Of a stretch of 64,000 bases of DNA, positions 1 to 10,040 are shown in pieces (positions within the stretch are counted from its first letter, which is position 1; every line of letters begins with the position of its first letter). Under the pieces are notes generated by a model. That model saw nothing but the letters and a program-made list of their open reading frames with translations. It was not told the DNA's origin and searched no databases. The translations under genes and the position numbers were made by a program. This stretch comes from Plantago ovata (Eukaryota; Streptophyta; Magnoliopsida; Lamiales; Plantaginaceae): assembly GCA_028274465.1 (NCBI GenBank), contig CM051458.1:17375566-17439565 (forward strand). The letters run 5' to 3'.

Positions 1-2
1 AT

Positions 3-269
3 CGTACTTGGATGTACAGTAGGATTGCAGATAGAATACTTTTGTCTACGTTTGTACAAGGGGTCAATGCATTTGTCGAATTTGCATTGTCAAAACTCGA
101 GTGTTTGAGTACTGGGATGATGAAGTGTCCTTGCAACCATAAGAAATGTAGGAACCGTAAGTACTTACCCTCTACGGTGGTTGTAGACCATTTGAACGGT
201 AAGTACTTACCCTCTACCAAGAAGAAGACGTCGATAGTCAGGCTAGAAAACCTGTACAGGCTACAGTAG
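3..269 (+). pseudogene. Transposase-associated domain of a CACTA transposase, 5' partial
   Basis: The frame is open from the window edge and reads RTWMYSRI near its start. It has the Cys-rich motif CPCNHKKCRNRKYL at about residues 40-53, typical of the N-terminal domain found ahead of the TNP2 catalytic region in plant CACTA transposases. A duplicated segment follows: KYLPST occurs twice, 16 residues apart, through repetition of a 19-bp DNA block (starts near 158 and 200). The frame stops at TAG 267-269. The roughly 700-residue catalytic part expected downstream is missing, so this cannot be an active transposase. The domain call is firm; the exact start is unknown because it lies left of the window. 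Confidence 0.7.
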
Positions 270-573
270 AAGTTATTCAGCTGCATGATGATGTTTTCAT
301 TGACTTACAACCAGAGTAGATTATAGAGGGTACATGAATTAGTACTAGGTAGTTAGATTAGACTTAGCTTAGACTTATCTATTAGGCATATAATAAAAAA
401 ATGTTCTTTACTATATCTCTGATTTTACATCTTATATAATAGGTTGATTATTATTAGATGTCAGTTCCTACGTTGGGGGATATGCTCAACGTCGTTCCTT
501 ACTTTATCTCTTAATGACTTTACATGTTTTATATTCAATTATGTATGTACTAACACGGATCTTTTTATTGCAG

Positions 574-2340
574 ATGCCACGACCCAGGAGGCCACGATAC
601 ATGACCCCGCAGTCCCAGAGGTCAGATACCGACGGAGAGGACACCGGGCAGGGCTCATAGCAGGGCTCCCCTACTGTTTTTGGACTCCACCTGGGTCGAG
701 TAGGGGATCGACTCCTCATTCCTCCCTCCACGACCCGTGGGCCCATGTTCCAGACGACGGTTGTCCCTTTCAAAGGCCAGAAGATGGTCTTATGTGGAAT
801 GGTCGCCCTGTCCTTTACCCCAATGGAGAGAAGTAAGTATTAGGCATTAACTGATTTACGAACTTTTAATATATACACACCAAACTAACCTTCTCACTAT
901 TGACTTACCTGTTCTTCATAGGTTGTATGGGGAGCGCGCTCCTAAAGTACTCAAGTGGGATAATACGGAACAGGATGATCCCACCGCAAGAGGGTGGCAG
1001 CCAGTGGCATTGCATCCCGGACCAAATTAAGGGAGAGCTGTTCGAGGAGCTGAGGGTGAGTTAATAAGTATATTAATTACCTAATTGTTTGTGTTGTGAG
1101 TGGTATGTTAGCCACTTTGTGTGAGTGGTATGTTAGCCACTATACTTGGGTGATATGTTAGTCACCATTGTTTTAGTGAAATATAGGACAATGTGAGTGG
1201 TATGGTAGCCACTATATTTGAGTGGTATGTTAGCCACTGAACTTGGGTGATATGTTAGTCACCGATATACTTGAATAAATGTTGTTTTCCCTTGTTATAT
1301 ATTTGATACATGTTAGCTCCCCTTGAATGTTTTTAAGTATTCACCAACACAATATATGTGTTTCGATGTTTATTTGTAATTTTGTATAAAGAATTCTTCC
1401 TTCCGAAAGCGAAAGTATTGCTGATGGATCTCTGGTGAACCTTCAACTCTCACGGTAGTGCCCTTTACAAGTGCATGGTTCATAACCTGAAGAAACTGTG
1501 GACAAATAACCGTCCACGTACCGGTGATTGGCCCGGAGATGAAATTTGGGAGGCGTGGAAGGTGTATTGGGCTAACGAGAGAGTCCAGGCGCAGGCTGAC
1601 CAGAACACTGAGAACAGGAAGAAGCAGCCGAATGATGGGAGCCGTACCCTGGTGACACACCGTTTTGGCTCTGAGTCGATCGCTACAGCAGATGTGAGGT
1701 AGAAGGTAAGTGTATTAACTTTGTGAATTCATCATTCTTATACTTGTTATTTACTTGCATTTCGAACTTTCAAACTAAGTATATGATGCTTTCATGTGTC
1801 ATTCAGTTGAAGGATAAGGAGAGTCTCCTATTCACCTTGTTCTCGAGATCTCAGAAGGCCAAGGACGGACAGGGGTTGTGTGACGACGCCACAACAATTG
1901 CGGTAAGTTCAACAATACATGTGTTTATTAAATACTGATAATTTCATAACTAATTAACAACATAACTAACACGTTATACTCTTGATTTATAATTTCAGAC
2001 GGCCTACGAGGACAGGATTCGTGATCAGGATCTCACTGTTGAGGAAATGAATGCCATTTTCCTCAAGGTGAATCCTCCAGACGAGAAGGGCCGTCGCTTG
2101 GGACTGGGGAGTGCAGCAGCTGTCCCTGAATTGGACTCGAGGCCGACTCGTCGTTCCCGTGCCAGTACATCTTCATCAGCAGCTTCCGCTCGAGAGCATG
2201 CCCTTTTACTTCAGTTGCAGGAGAGGGATGAGGAGGTGAAGTGGCTAGCTGCGGAGCAGGCTGCGCAAAAGGCTAAATATGGTACTATGTTTGCTGAGCT
2301 GTATGCGAAGCTGGGGATGGATCCACCTACCTCTCCATGA
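574..2340 (+). pseudogene. CACTA second gene, plant transposase (Ptta/En/Spm, Transposase_24-like), multi-exon and decayed
   Basis: An ATG at 574 directly follows a splice-acceptor-like TTTTATTGCAG and opens MPRPRRPRYMTPQ, but TAG at 658-660 interrupts it. Near 920-1055 another frame reads IPDQIKGELFEELR and ends at a donor, AGG|GTGAGT. An exon near 1391-1705 contains NLKKLWTNNRP, GDWPGDEIWEAW and THRFGSES, characteristic of Transposase_24 proteins. Clear introns follow at 1706-1806 and 1903-1998 (GTAAG...AG). The last exon, 1999-2340, encodes an Ala/Ser linker and a heptad-like C-terminus (LLQLQERDEEVKWLAAEQA) ending in TGA. A TAG lies just before the 1706 donor. The role of this second protein is presumably DNA binding with the transposase; that is family knowledge, not visible here. 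Exon limits before 1391 are uncertain. Confidence 0.65.
1099..1263 (+). repeat. Intronic array of six short hairpins (two stem types, order A-A-B, A-A-B)
   Basis: Type A units have arms AGTGG and CCACT around an 8-nt loop, at 1099-1116, 1124-1141, 1196-1213 and 1221-1238. Type B units have arms GGTGA and TCACC around the same TATGTTAG loop, at 1149-1166 and 1246-1263. The array lies in the first large intron of the CACTA second gene. A larger duplication of about 97 bp explains the repeated A-A-B order. Confidence 0.75.
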
Positions 2341-2595
2341 TCCTCTATCCTTTCGACTCTATTTACTATTTTCTACATGAATACTGTGTACACTATGATA
2401 TTATTTTGGATTAGTATTGTGTACGTATGATTATTATTATATGTATGGAGGGTTTTGGTACATTTATTATGATTTTTTTGGATTATTTTTTTGTTATTTG
2501 GTCTATAAGAATTTCTGTAACATGTTGCTTAATTGAACAGGTTGCATTTGATTTTGGTTCTCATTATTATATCTAAAAAATTAAAAAAAAATAAA
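2341..2595 (+). other. AT-rich 3' flank of the CACTA second gene
   Basis: This is the noncoding stretch between the stop codon at 2340 and the subterminal repeats. It is AT-rich, with T and A runs near 2470-2500 and 2575-2600, and probably holds the 3' untranslated region. I see no further ORF or structured repeat. Confidence 0.4.
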
Positions 2596-2599
2596 AAAT

Positions 2600-2937
2600 T
2601 AGCAACCGATGACTTCATCCGTCGCTAGGAGCTCCAGAACTCCAGCGACGGATGAATTATCCGTCGCTAAAGGTCCCGGAGACCCAGCGACGGATGAGTC
2701 TCATCCGTCGCTGGATCTCCGGTGACTTTTGCGACGGATAAGTCATCGGTTGCTAAAAGTCAACCTCATTTTCCGTCGTTAATTCGCGACGGAAAACTCA
2801 TCGGTCGCTAATTCGCTAGCGACGACGAAATTATCCGTCGCTAAAAATACCGATCGGTCGCTAGCTAATATTAGCGACCGATCGGCGTCATTTAGCGATG
2901 GATCCATCCGTCGCTAAATGGCGGGTTCCTTGTAGTG
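2600..2937 (+). repeat. CACTA subterminal inverted motifs and terminal inverted repeat
   Basis: More than a dozen copies of AGCGACGG or its complement CCGTCGCT, plus the variants GCGACCGA and TCGGTCGC, occur in both orientations and often pair as short inverted repeats. Such subterminal arrays are the binding sites of the accessory transposase protein in CACTA elements. The stretch ends in GGGTTCCTTGTAGTG, the terminal inverted repeat. Confidence 0.85.
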
Positions 2938-3023
2938 ATTCCTAGTACTATTTGGATAAGATTGATGCTATAAATAGGAATTTTATTTGATGTCCTAAAA
3001 AAGAGATCAAATCCAAGCCCAAG
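2938..3023. other. Short unassigned spacer between CACTA element and Athila-type LTR
   Basis: These 86 bp of AT-rich sequence match none of the repeats in the window that I recognise. They may be the original target DNA of both insertions or the edge of an older repeat. Confidence 0.3.
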
Positions 3024-3074
3024 TGATGAACGAGATTGCCAGACTCGAACAATCAAATAAATTTGTTTGAAAGC

Positions 3075-4273
3075 TGATGAACGAGATTGTCAGACTCAAT
3101 TAGTCAAATAAATTTGTTTTTAGCCAAAGGCAATTCACAACTACAACGAAAACCAAGCACGTAGTGTAGAAGTAAAATAACCTCGAGTGTCGATCTCTAG
3201 GGACTATAACTTGCTTTATCGAATTTAACTTAAACTATAAATCAGAAATCAAGCAAAGCACATATTTTTCTTATCAATATGATGGAAGTCAGTGATAGTA
3301 TGGTCATTCAAAGCAACGGGTAATAATCATGCATGAAGTACTTGAAGTTTGTATAGAGATCTATGATCATGAATTGTCCTACGTGTTCCTTTCAATTCAA
3401 CACTACGAAGATAGATGGCTTAGATAGATCAAAGAAATAAAAAAATAAATCAACTCTTAAACGTGCGAAGCCACTCATGCATAACCAAGAACCCTAGCTA
3501 AGAAATCACATACTATCACCAACGATAGATTTAGCTACTCATATTGCAATCAACAAGAATCAAAGCAAGATTGAATGAAAACATGTTGAATGAATAAATA
3601 AAAGTAGAAAAATTGTGAGATACAAGTTACCAACGAAGGTTGTCAATCTCCGATGAATTGCTAACTCACAAGCCAGAATCGAAGATCAAAGATGTCCAAT
3701 CTCTATGCGAAAACTTCCAAATCAATAAGAAAAATAGTCTTCTAAGTTAATAATTCCCAGAACATGTTCTGGAGAATTTGTCTCCGAAAATAATGTGAAA
3801 AGGTCTGAAAAACGTAGAAAAATAGGCAAACTATATATAATGTTCGGAAACGCACGGGGAGAACCGCCCCAGGTGCCGGGCGATTCGCCTGGTGCGGGGC
3901 GATTCGCCCCACGTCCCAGGCGATTCGCCTGGAAGTCCAGATCGACTCTAGCGAGATTTTAGTCTTCTTTCCTTTCCGGACTCGGATTTTGCCTTCTAGT
4001 GACCTTTAAGCCTTGAAACTCGTCCCCTAGGCTTCAAATCTCATCCGGAACCTTCTAGATACACCACGAATATCCTCGAAACACCAAAACCTCATCCTCT
4101 TCATCAATATAGCCCATAAAACACGTTTTTCAACTAAAACCTGAAAAATGCAAAGAAAAGGGAAACGTGACACTATTCTAATAAAATGCACTAAAATATA
4201 AGCTAAATTAACCTAGAGGATAGCTAAATTGGTGAAAAAGACTCGAATGAAAGTGTAAAATACACGTTCATCA
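3075..4273 (-). repeat. E1 3' LTR
   Basis: On the plus strand it begins TGATGAACG and ends ACGTTCATCA, giving terminal inverted TGATGAA/TTCATCA. A 51-bp copy of its edge (3024-3074, also starting TGATGAACGAGATTG) precedes it as a tandem duplication. Landmarks in sense order: GC palindrome cluster at 3855-3932, TATA box at 3831-3840, leader hairpin at 3752-3776. In this copy the hairpin loop ACATGT is self-complementary. Confidence 0.85.
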
Positions 4274-5583
4274 AACTCCCCGAACCAAACCTTTGCTTGT
4301 CCTCAAGCAACTAGCTAGACTCTAATGCAAAAAAACAACGCAACACAGAAAGTGGAGTCTCATGCCAAATGAAATGAACTAATCTATTGAATCTATCAAA
4401 AACTTATGAACAAAAACCATACAAATCATAACATGTATATTGGTTGAAGAATGCCTCGATTGACTCATACACATTCACATATGCACTATGTTAAACAAGA
4501 TAGTCTCTCGTAACATTCTCTACCTGGACCTAGTCAGTGACGACGTAATGAAACATGTTAAAATACGAATGGTTGTCCCGTGCCTATGAAACTGAGGACT
4601 TACTACTGTTGACCAAGTTAAGACTTTTCCTCAAAGAAGTCGAACCAATACTGGCTCTCATCAAACGAAGGAGGGTTCCCTAAAAGTTCACACTCCCCTA
4701 CTCTACCCATCTCTCAAGCAAATTCATAATCTAATCACCACTTCCTGAATGGCAGGACGAGGGTGGTCTAGAACAGATGACACTCAAACAAACAAAAGAC
4801 AAACTTTACAACTCGATTACGAACATTACATGAATTGAAAAACGAGACAAACACTTTGCTAAACTGCTTTTGGCTTTCTTTGGACCCTTCTTTGCTTTTT
4901 TGGGGTCTCTTTTTTTTCTTTTTTTTCTTTTCCAGATTTTTTATTTTTCCTGGAATTTTTCTTTTTTTTTTTTGATTTTTTCTTTCTCTTTATTTTTTTG
5001 TATATAGCCAGCAGTAGCACAACGAAAAAGAAATTACACTGACTCACAAACGACCTCCCCAAACCTATTCGAAAGAATAGGTTGGAGGACAAACTTTACG
5101 AAAAAGGAAAACAAACTCACAACACTCAAAATCGAAAAACAAGTCATCATAACGGTATAACCCCCTCCCCAAACCTATTCGTTAGAATAGGTTTCAAACA
5201 AAGGATCACACAATCTCACACCACCTCCTTCCTAGGCATTTAGCAATCTCAAAGCAAGGTGAAGACTTGTTGCCTCTTAGGTACATAATTACACGGGAAA
5301 ACAACCACAAGACTCTAACATGCATCATCCTATTATAAAGGCATTCGTGAACCGCAGTAGAGAAAACACCACTAAGTGATGTCGAGACGACCAAGCTTAA
5401 CTAAATGCATATCTAAATGTGACAAGCCAAGCGAGAAAAATCTCAAACAAATTCATAGAGATGAAACGCATGGTCAAAGGTCATAACTAGTTAATCTACC
5501 CAATAAAAAAGTTCAAAAAAGTTGGCAATAAACTCCACACAAAACATGCAAAACTATACTAGGATGAATGTAGTGTATGCAAC
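4274..5583 (-). other. E1 3' noncoding region with polypurine tract and PPT-like hairpins
   Basis: The real polypurine tract, next to the LTR, is the complement of 4274-4292. Two inverted repeats with arms AACCTATTC and GAATAGGTT lie at 5062-5083 and 5172-5193; in sense orientation each runs into TTTGGGGAG, a copy of the polypurine-tract core. A purine-rich sense tract at about 4862-5010 encodes a Lys-rich ORF (4859-5092), conserved only in composition with copies elsewhere. No recognisable protein domain is present. The same region recurs at 21840-23180, 24964-26300, 31900-33200 and 43414-44760. Confidence 0.6.
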
Positions 5584-6871
5584 TGACGAAGCGCGTGGAT
5601 GTCGTGGTCCAAGCAGTCAAATAAATTTGTTATTTAGCCAAAGGCAATTCACAACTACAACGAAAACCATAGTGTAGCAGTAGAATAACCTCGAGTGTCG
5701 ATCTCTAAGGACTATAACTAGCTTTATCTAATTTAATTAAAGAATATAAAAACAGCAGACGGTATAGCAAAGGTTTTTCTAACAGATAATGGAGATTGGT
5801 GATAGTATGGTCCTTCAAAGCATAACGGGTTAATAATCATGCGTAAATTCCTCGGTTTTGCATGAAGATCTTTGATCTATGAGTTGTCCTGTTGTAATTA
5901 TCAAACACTACGAAGATATAGATTTTGATAGGTCGAAGACCAAATAATTGTCCAATTGTGTTCCGCAATTATTCAACACTACGAAGATATAGATTTCGAT
6001 AGGTCAATGAATTGTCCAATAATTTAATCAACAATACGAAGATATAGATTTTGATAGATCAAAGAAATAAAGCAATAACACGGAGTATAATGCGCGATAT
6101 AGCCATTAGCATAATTATCAACCCTTCGCTAAGAATTCACATACTACCACCAACGATAAGTTTAGCTACTCATAGTTGTCATGCAATCAACAGAAATCAT
6201 AGAGGAAAACATGTTGAAAGATATATAAAAATAAGTAGAAAAACTGTAAGATACAATGTTACCGAAGGTTGTCAGTCTCCGAAGAATCGCGATCTTACAA
6301 GCTCCAAACTGCTATGAAAAGGTATCTCCTAAGCTATGAACCCCCAGAACAGGCTCTGGGAAGTTCCTATCTAAAACTACAGAGAAAGGTGAGAGAGAAG
6401 GTCTGGAAAAGCATGAAAATCGGAGAAAACTGAGCAACTATATATAGTATTCGAAATAGTGTGGGGCGAAGGGCCCCACACACCGGGCGAGTCGCCTGGT
6501 GTGGGGCGATTCACCTGGGAGTTTTTTTCGGGAATTTACGCGTTTTCGACGCGTTTTTGGATTTCTTCCCCTTTTCGGACTCGTTTTTTGACTTCTAGTG
6601 GCCTTCTAACCTCCACATTCGACCCCTAGACTTCAAATCCTATCCGGAAATCTTCAGATACTCCAATTAGGCTTCTGGAACACCAATTCCTTGTCAACTT
6701 CAATATAATTGCCCGAAAATCCTCTTTTTTCAACCAAACCTGTAAAATAAAACTAAAGGGAAACGTGACACTATTCTAATAAAATGCACTAAAATATATC
6801 TGATTTAACATTGAGGATAGCTAAAATGGGTGAAAAAGACTCAAATGAAAGTGTAAAATACACATTCATCA
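5584..6871 (-). mobile_element. Solo LTR S1 (Athila-type) with 5-bp target duplication
   Basis: The LTR starts TGACGAA and ends TTCATCA, flanked on both sides by GCAAC (5579-5583 and 6872-6876). The uninterrupted target can be read near 44715-44735, confirming insertion followed by LTR-LTR recombination. GC palindrome cluster at 6461-6522, TATA at 6438-6448, leader hairpin at 6339-6365. Its U5 holds three tandem units beginning with TACGAAGATATAGATTT (near 5908, 5980 and 6034). Confidence 0.9.
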
Positions 6872-7500
6872 GCAACTAAATACTAAGAAAGCGGTAAACG
6901 TGCAAATGCAAACTAAAGGTTTCACGAGTTTATTATAAGCAAAACAAGTATAGAGATAGCCAGCGATAACTCCCCCCCCCCAAACCTGAACGTCGTCGCT
7001 CGTCCCGAGCGTCGAAAGTGGATTTAAGGTGAGAGCCAACTTGTACCTGTAACCTATAGGACTCAAGGAAACTCGTGAGAAACCAAAACGGGCGATAAAA
7101 GAAGTAAAAAAAAGATCAATAATTTAGCATAATAGGAGTAAAATGGGGTTCCGAATGAAAATCTGGACCGCCGGGTTTCTGGACACCCGGGGCGAACCGC
7201 CCCAGATGGGGGCCGATTCGCCTGGGACGTCCAGAACGTCCCGGGTTTCTGGACACCCGGGTCGAACCGCCCCAGGTGGGGGGCGATTCGCCTGGGGCGT
7301 CCAGAACGTCCCAGGCGGCCTAGACTTGCCAGGCGAATCACCCCACGTGGGGGGCGGTTCGCCTGGCATCTCCAGACTCCTGGAGACGCCTTTTTTCCTC
7401 CCAAAACGCAAAATTATCATCTTAAAACCTATTTTATCACCAAAAACAAACGAAAAACACAATGACATGCTCAAAACAACAAAATACATCATACCTCTCC
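6872..7500 (-). other. E1 noncoding region downstream of integrase, with GC palindrome cluster
   Basis: In sense order from the integrase stop: about 110 bp of plain sequence, a dense cluster of GC inverted repeats (7170-7372), then a conserved block leading into a 10-nt C run on the plus strand (a G run in sense) at 6972-6981. Beside the run is a hairpin with arms CGCTCG and CGAGCG (6997-7011). Long ORFs over the GC cluster on both strands are Pro/Arg/Gly-rich products of the repeat, so I do not call them genes. Confidence 0.55.
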
Positions 7501-9427
7501 TTAAGTAGAGGTGGGAAAGGTTAGTTCGAGATGATCAACCTCTACTTGATCACTAGGAAGCTCGAAGTATGGTTTCACTCGTTGCCCATTCACTTTGAAA
7601 GTATTGCCCGTCTTTGGATCCAGGAGTTCTACAGCTCCATGGGGAGCAACTTGGACGATCTCGTATGGTCCATCCCAACGAGTATAGAGCTTTCCAGGAA
7701 TAGACGAAGGCGAGAATTAAACACCAAAGCTTTTTGACCAGGAATCAGTTCCTTACGTACTATACCACGATCATGATACTTCTTGGTACGCTCCTTGTAA
7801 ATCTTGGCGTTCTCATAGGCACCGAGGCGTAATTCATCAAGCTCATCAAGTTGTAACAACCTTTCTTCGCCAGCTTTTCCCAAATCAAGATTTAGCTCTT
7901 TAATAGCCCAATACGCCTTATGTTCCAATTCCACAGGAAGATGGCATGCTTTCCCATACACAAGTCTATACGGAGTGGTCCCAATCACTGTCTTGTAGCT
8001 AGTTCTATACGCCCAAAGCGCATCATTCAATTTTCCAGACCAATCTTTCCTACTAGGCTTCACCACTCGCTCGAGAATCTTCTTAATCTGACGGTTGCTA
8101 ACTTCAACTTGTCCCGAAGTCTGTGGATGATATGGCGTAGCAACACTATGGGTGACATCGTACTTCTTAAGAAGAGAAGCGAAGGTTCTGTTGACGAAGT
8201 GAGAACCTCCATCACTGATGATTGTCCTAGGACATCCAATCTAGAAAAGATCACATCCTTTAAGAACTTCGTAACAACCGCGACATCATTCTTTCTTGTG
8301 GGAATCGCCTCTACCCACTTTGTCACATAATCCACCGTGACGAGAATGTATTCGTACCCTCCACTTGATGGAAACGGTCCCATGAAATCAATGCCCCACA
8401 CGTCGAAAGGCTCGACCACTAGATTCCCTTGAAGGGGCATTTCCTCCTTCTTGCCAATATTACCCCCTCGTTGACATGGGTCATAATTTTTCACAAAACT
8501 TCGAGCATCTTTGTGCAAACTTGGCCAGAAAAATCCCGCTTGTAGCACCTTGTGAGCTGTTTTAATGCCACTATAGTGTCCGCCGCAATGAAGCTCATGA
8601 CAATGACTTAGCACACTTTGTTGTTCTTCTTGCGGAATGCACTTTCTTAGAATTCCATCAGCTCCTTCTTTAAAAAGATTCGGATCATCCCATATGTAAT
8701 ACCTGCAACGCTTGGCAAGAGCTCTCCTATCGGAGGCTGAAAAATTAGTTGGGCAAATACCCATAGCCAAATAGTTCACAATATCAGCATACCATGGTTC
8801 TTCAGTGACTTTCATTAAGTGCTCATGAGGAAGATCATCATTAATAGGAATCGAATCCATGGGAATATTAGGAATTCTAGACAAGTGATCAGCAACCAAA
8901 TTCTCCCTACCAGCTCTATCAACTATGGTCAAATCAAAATCTTGTAACAATAAGACCCAACGGATTAACCTTGGCTTAGAATCTTGTTTGGCAATTAAAT
9001 GTTGTAAAGCAGCATGATCAGTATGGACATTCACAGGATGACCAATCAAGTAAGACCTAAACTTTTGTAAAGCAAAAGCAACAGCTAAAAATTCCTTTTC
9101 AGTAGTTGTATAATTAAGTTGAGCTGAGTCTAAAGTCTTACTAACATAATAAATCACACGATACTGCTTATCAACTTTTTGGCATAGAACAACACCCATA
9201 GCAAAATTCGAAGCATCACACATTATCTCAAAAGGAAGTTTCCAATCAGGTGGCACAACAATAGGAGCAGTAACAAGCTTTTCTTTAGGGGTATTAAAAG
9301 CAACCAAGCATTCATCAGAAAAATGGTAAACCACATCTTTCGCTAGTAAGTTACTTAGAGGTTTAGCAATTTTCGAAAAGTCCCCGTGGCTCGAACGCAC
9401 ATATAACGAGGTCACTCTTCTTGACAT
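7501..9427 (-). pseudogene. pol: Athila-type pol fragment: RNase H and integrase
   Basis: The frame opens with only the tail of reverse transcriptase (DFSKIAKPL). RNase H follows with its acidic residues visible (MCDASNF, TTTEKE, HTDHAAL, ADHLSR). Integrase then shows a zinc-binding HHCC region ([19 protein letters not shown]) and a D-D-E core: [17 protein letters not shown] and [11 protein letters not shown]. Two single-base deletions break the frame: one near 8238, just before the second catalytic Asp, and one near 7695 in the C-terminal part. Reading continues to TAA at 7501-7503. Compared with E2 (17229-18305) the whole reverse transcriptase is missing. The upstream junction at about 9430-9498 joins sequence otherwise found before an env-position ORF, so the segment was probably acquired by recombination. 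It encodes no functional enzyme as it stands. Confidence 0.85.
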
Positions 9428-9498
9428 GGTTGTAATCGATCCCCCTCCAATACTTCATAGTAATCATACGGGAATGCTCCCTTCCCTTGGCATGGTTC

Positions 9499-10040
9499 CT
9501 ACAAACAACAGTTAGTACCTCGTATGACACAAAACTGACTCATGCATATGCTAGTGTAAGAACGAAACACACAAGTGATAAAATCAACAATCGAGCTCCC
9601 CAAACCTTTAATGTCTAGTCTAGCTTCTTCATCATGCAACATACCAATGTAACTACTACATGCAATACATCACATTATGCTCTTACTAGACAACCAATAT
9701 CCTAGATAACAAGGCTCAATTCATACCATAGTAGCGAAACATTCTAGCATCATAAATCCTCATACTCAACAATTAAGCATTCTATCATCAAATCCATCAT
9801 CATTACATCAATAAACACAATCATAAGCAAGAAATCTAAGAAAAAGATAAATTGCATATCAAGATATATCATCTAGTAGCAAAATTCCCAAATCAACAAT
9901 CCAAGCATAATTGAGCATGCAATTGATAGTAAATAACGCTTCTAATCACACAAACAACCTACCCATGCATCAAATAAGCATAATTGCAGCTCAAATTAGA
10001 AAACCCCCAAATTCAAAAATTAGGGTTCATTAGAAGATAC
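9499..10040 (-). other. Putative intron upstream of the variable cassette (E1 copy)
   Basis: In sense, the donor is CTGAG|GTATCT at 10040 and the acceptor TTGTTTGTAG|GAACC at 9499, with a near-perfect branch-site TACTAAC about 20 nt upstream. The size is 542 nt. The same arrangement, 538 nt long, occurs in E8 directly before the ATG of the env-position ORF. Athila relatives are known to express an env-position ORF from spliced RNA. Splicing here is inferred, not shown. Confidence 0.5.

Larger units (their letters stand above)
1..2937 (+). mobile_element. CACTA (En/Spm-type) DNA transposon, right-hand part
   Basis: The element enters from the left edge and ends at 2937 with TGTAGTG, the complement of a CACTA terminus (CACTACAAGGAAC...). 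Inside are a transposase-associated domain fragment, a decayed second gene with introns, and about 340 bp of subterminal inverted motifs. CACTA elements make 3-bp target duplications; the right flank is ATT, but the left end is outside the window, so the duplication cannot be checked. No TNP2 catalytic core lies between the two coding parts, so this copy looks internally deleted. Confidence 0.85.

Noticed and set aside
7063..7508. Long overlapping ORFs on both strands over the GC cluster downstream of E1 integrase (Pro/Arg/Gly-rich)
   Set aside because: They exist because the repeated GGGGCG-CGCCCC units lack stops in several frames. No domain, and different frames are open in different copies.
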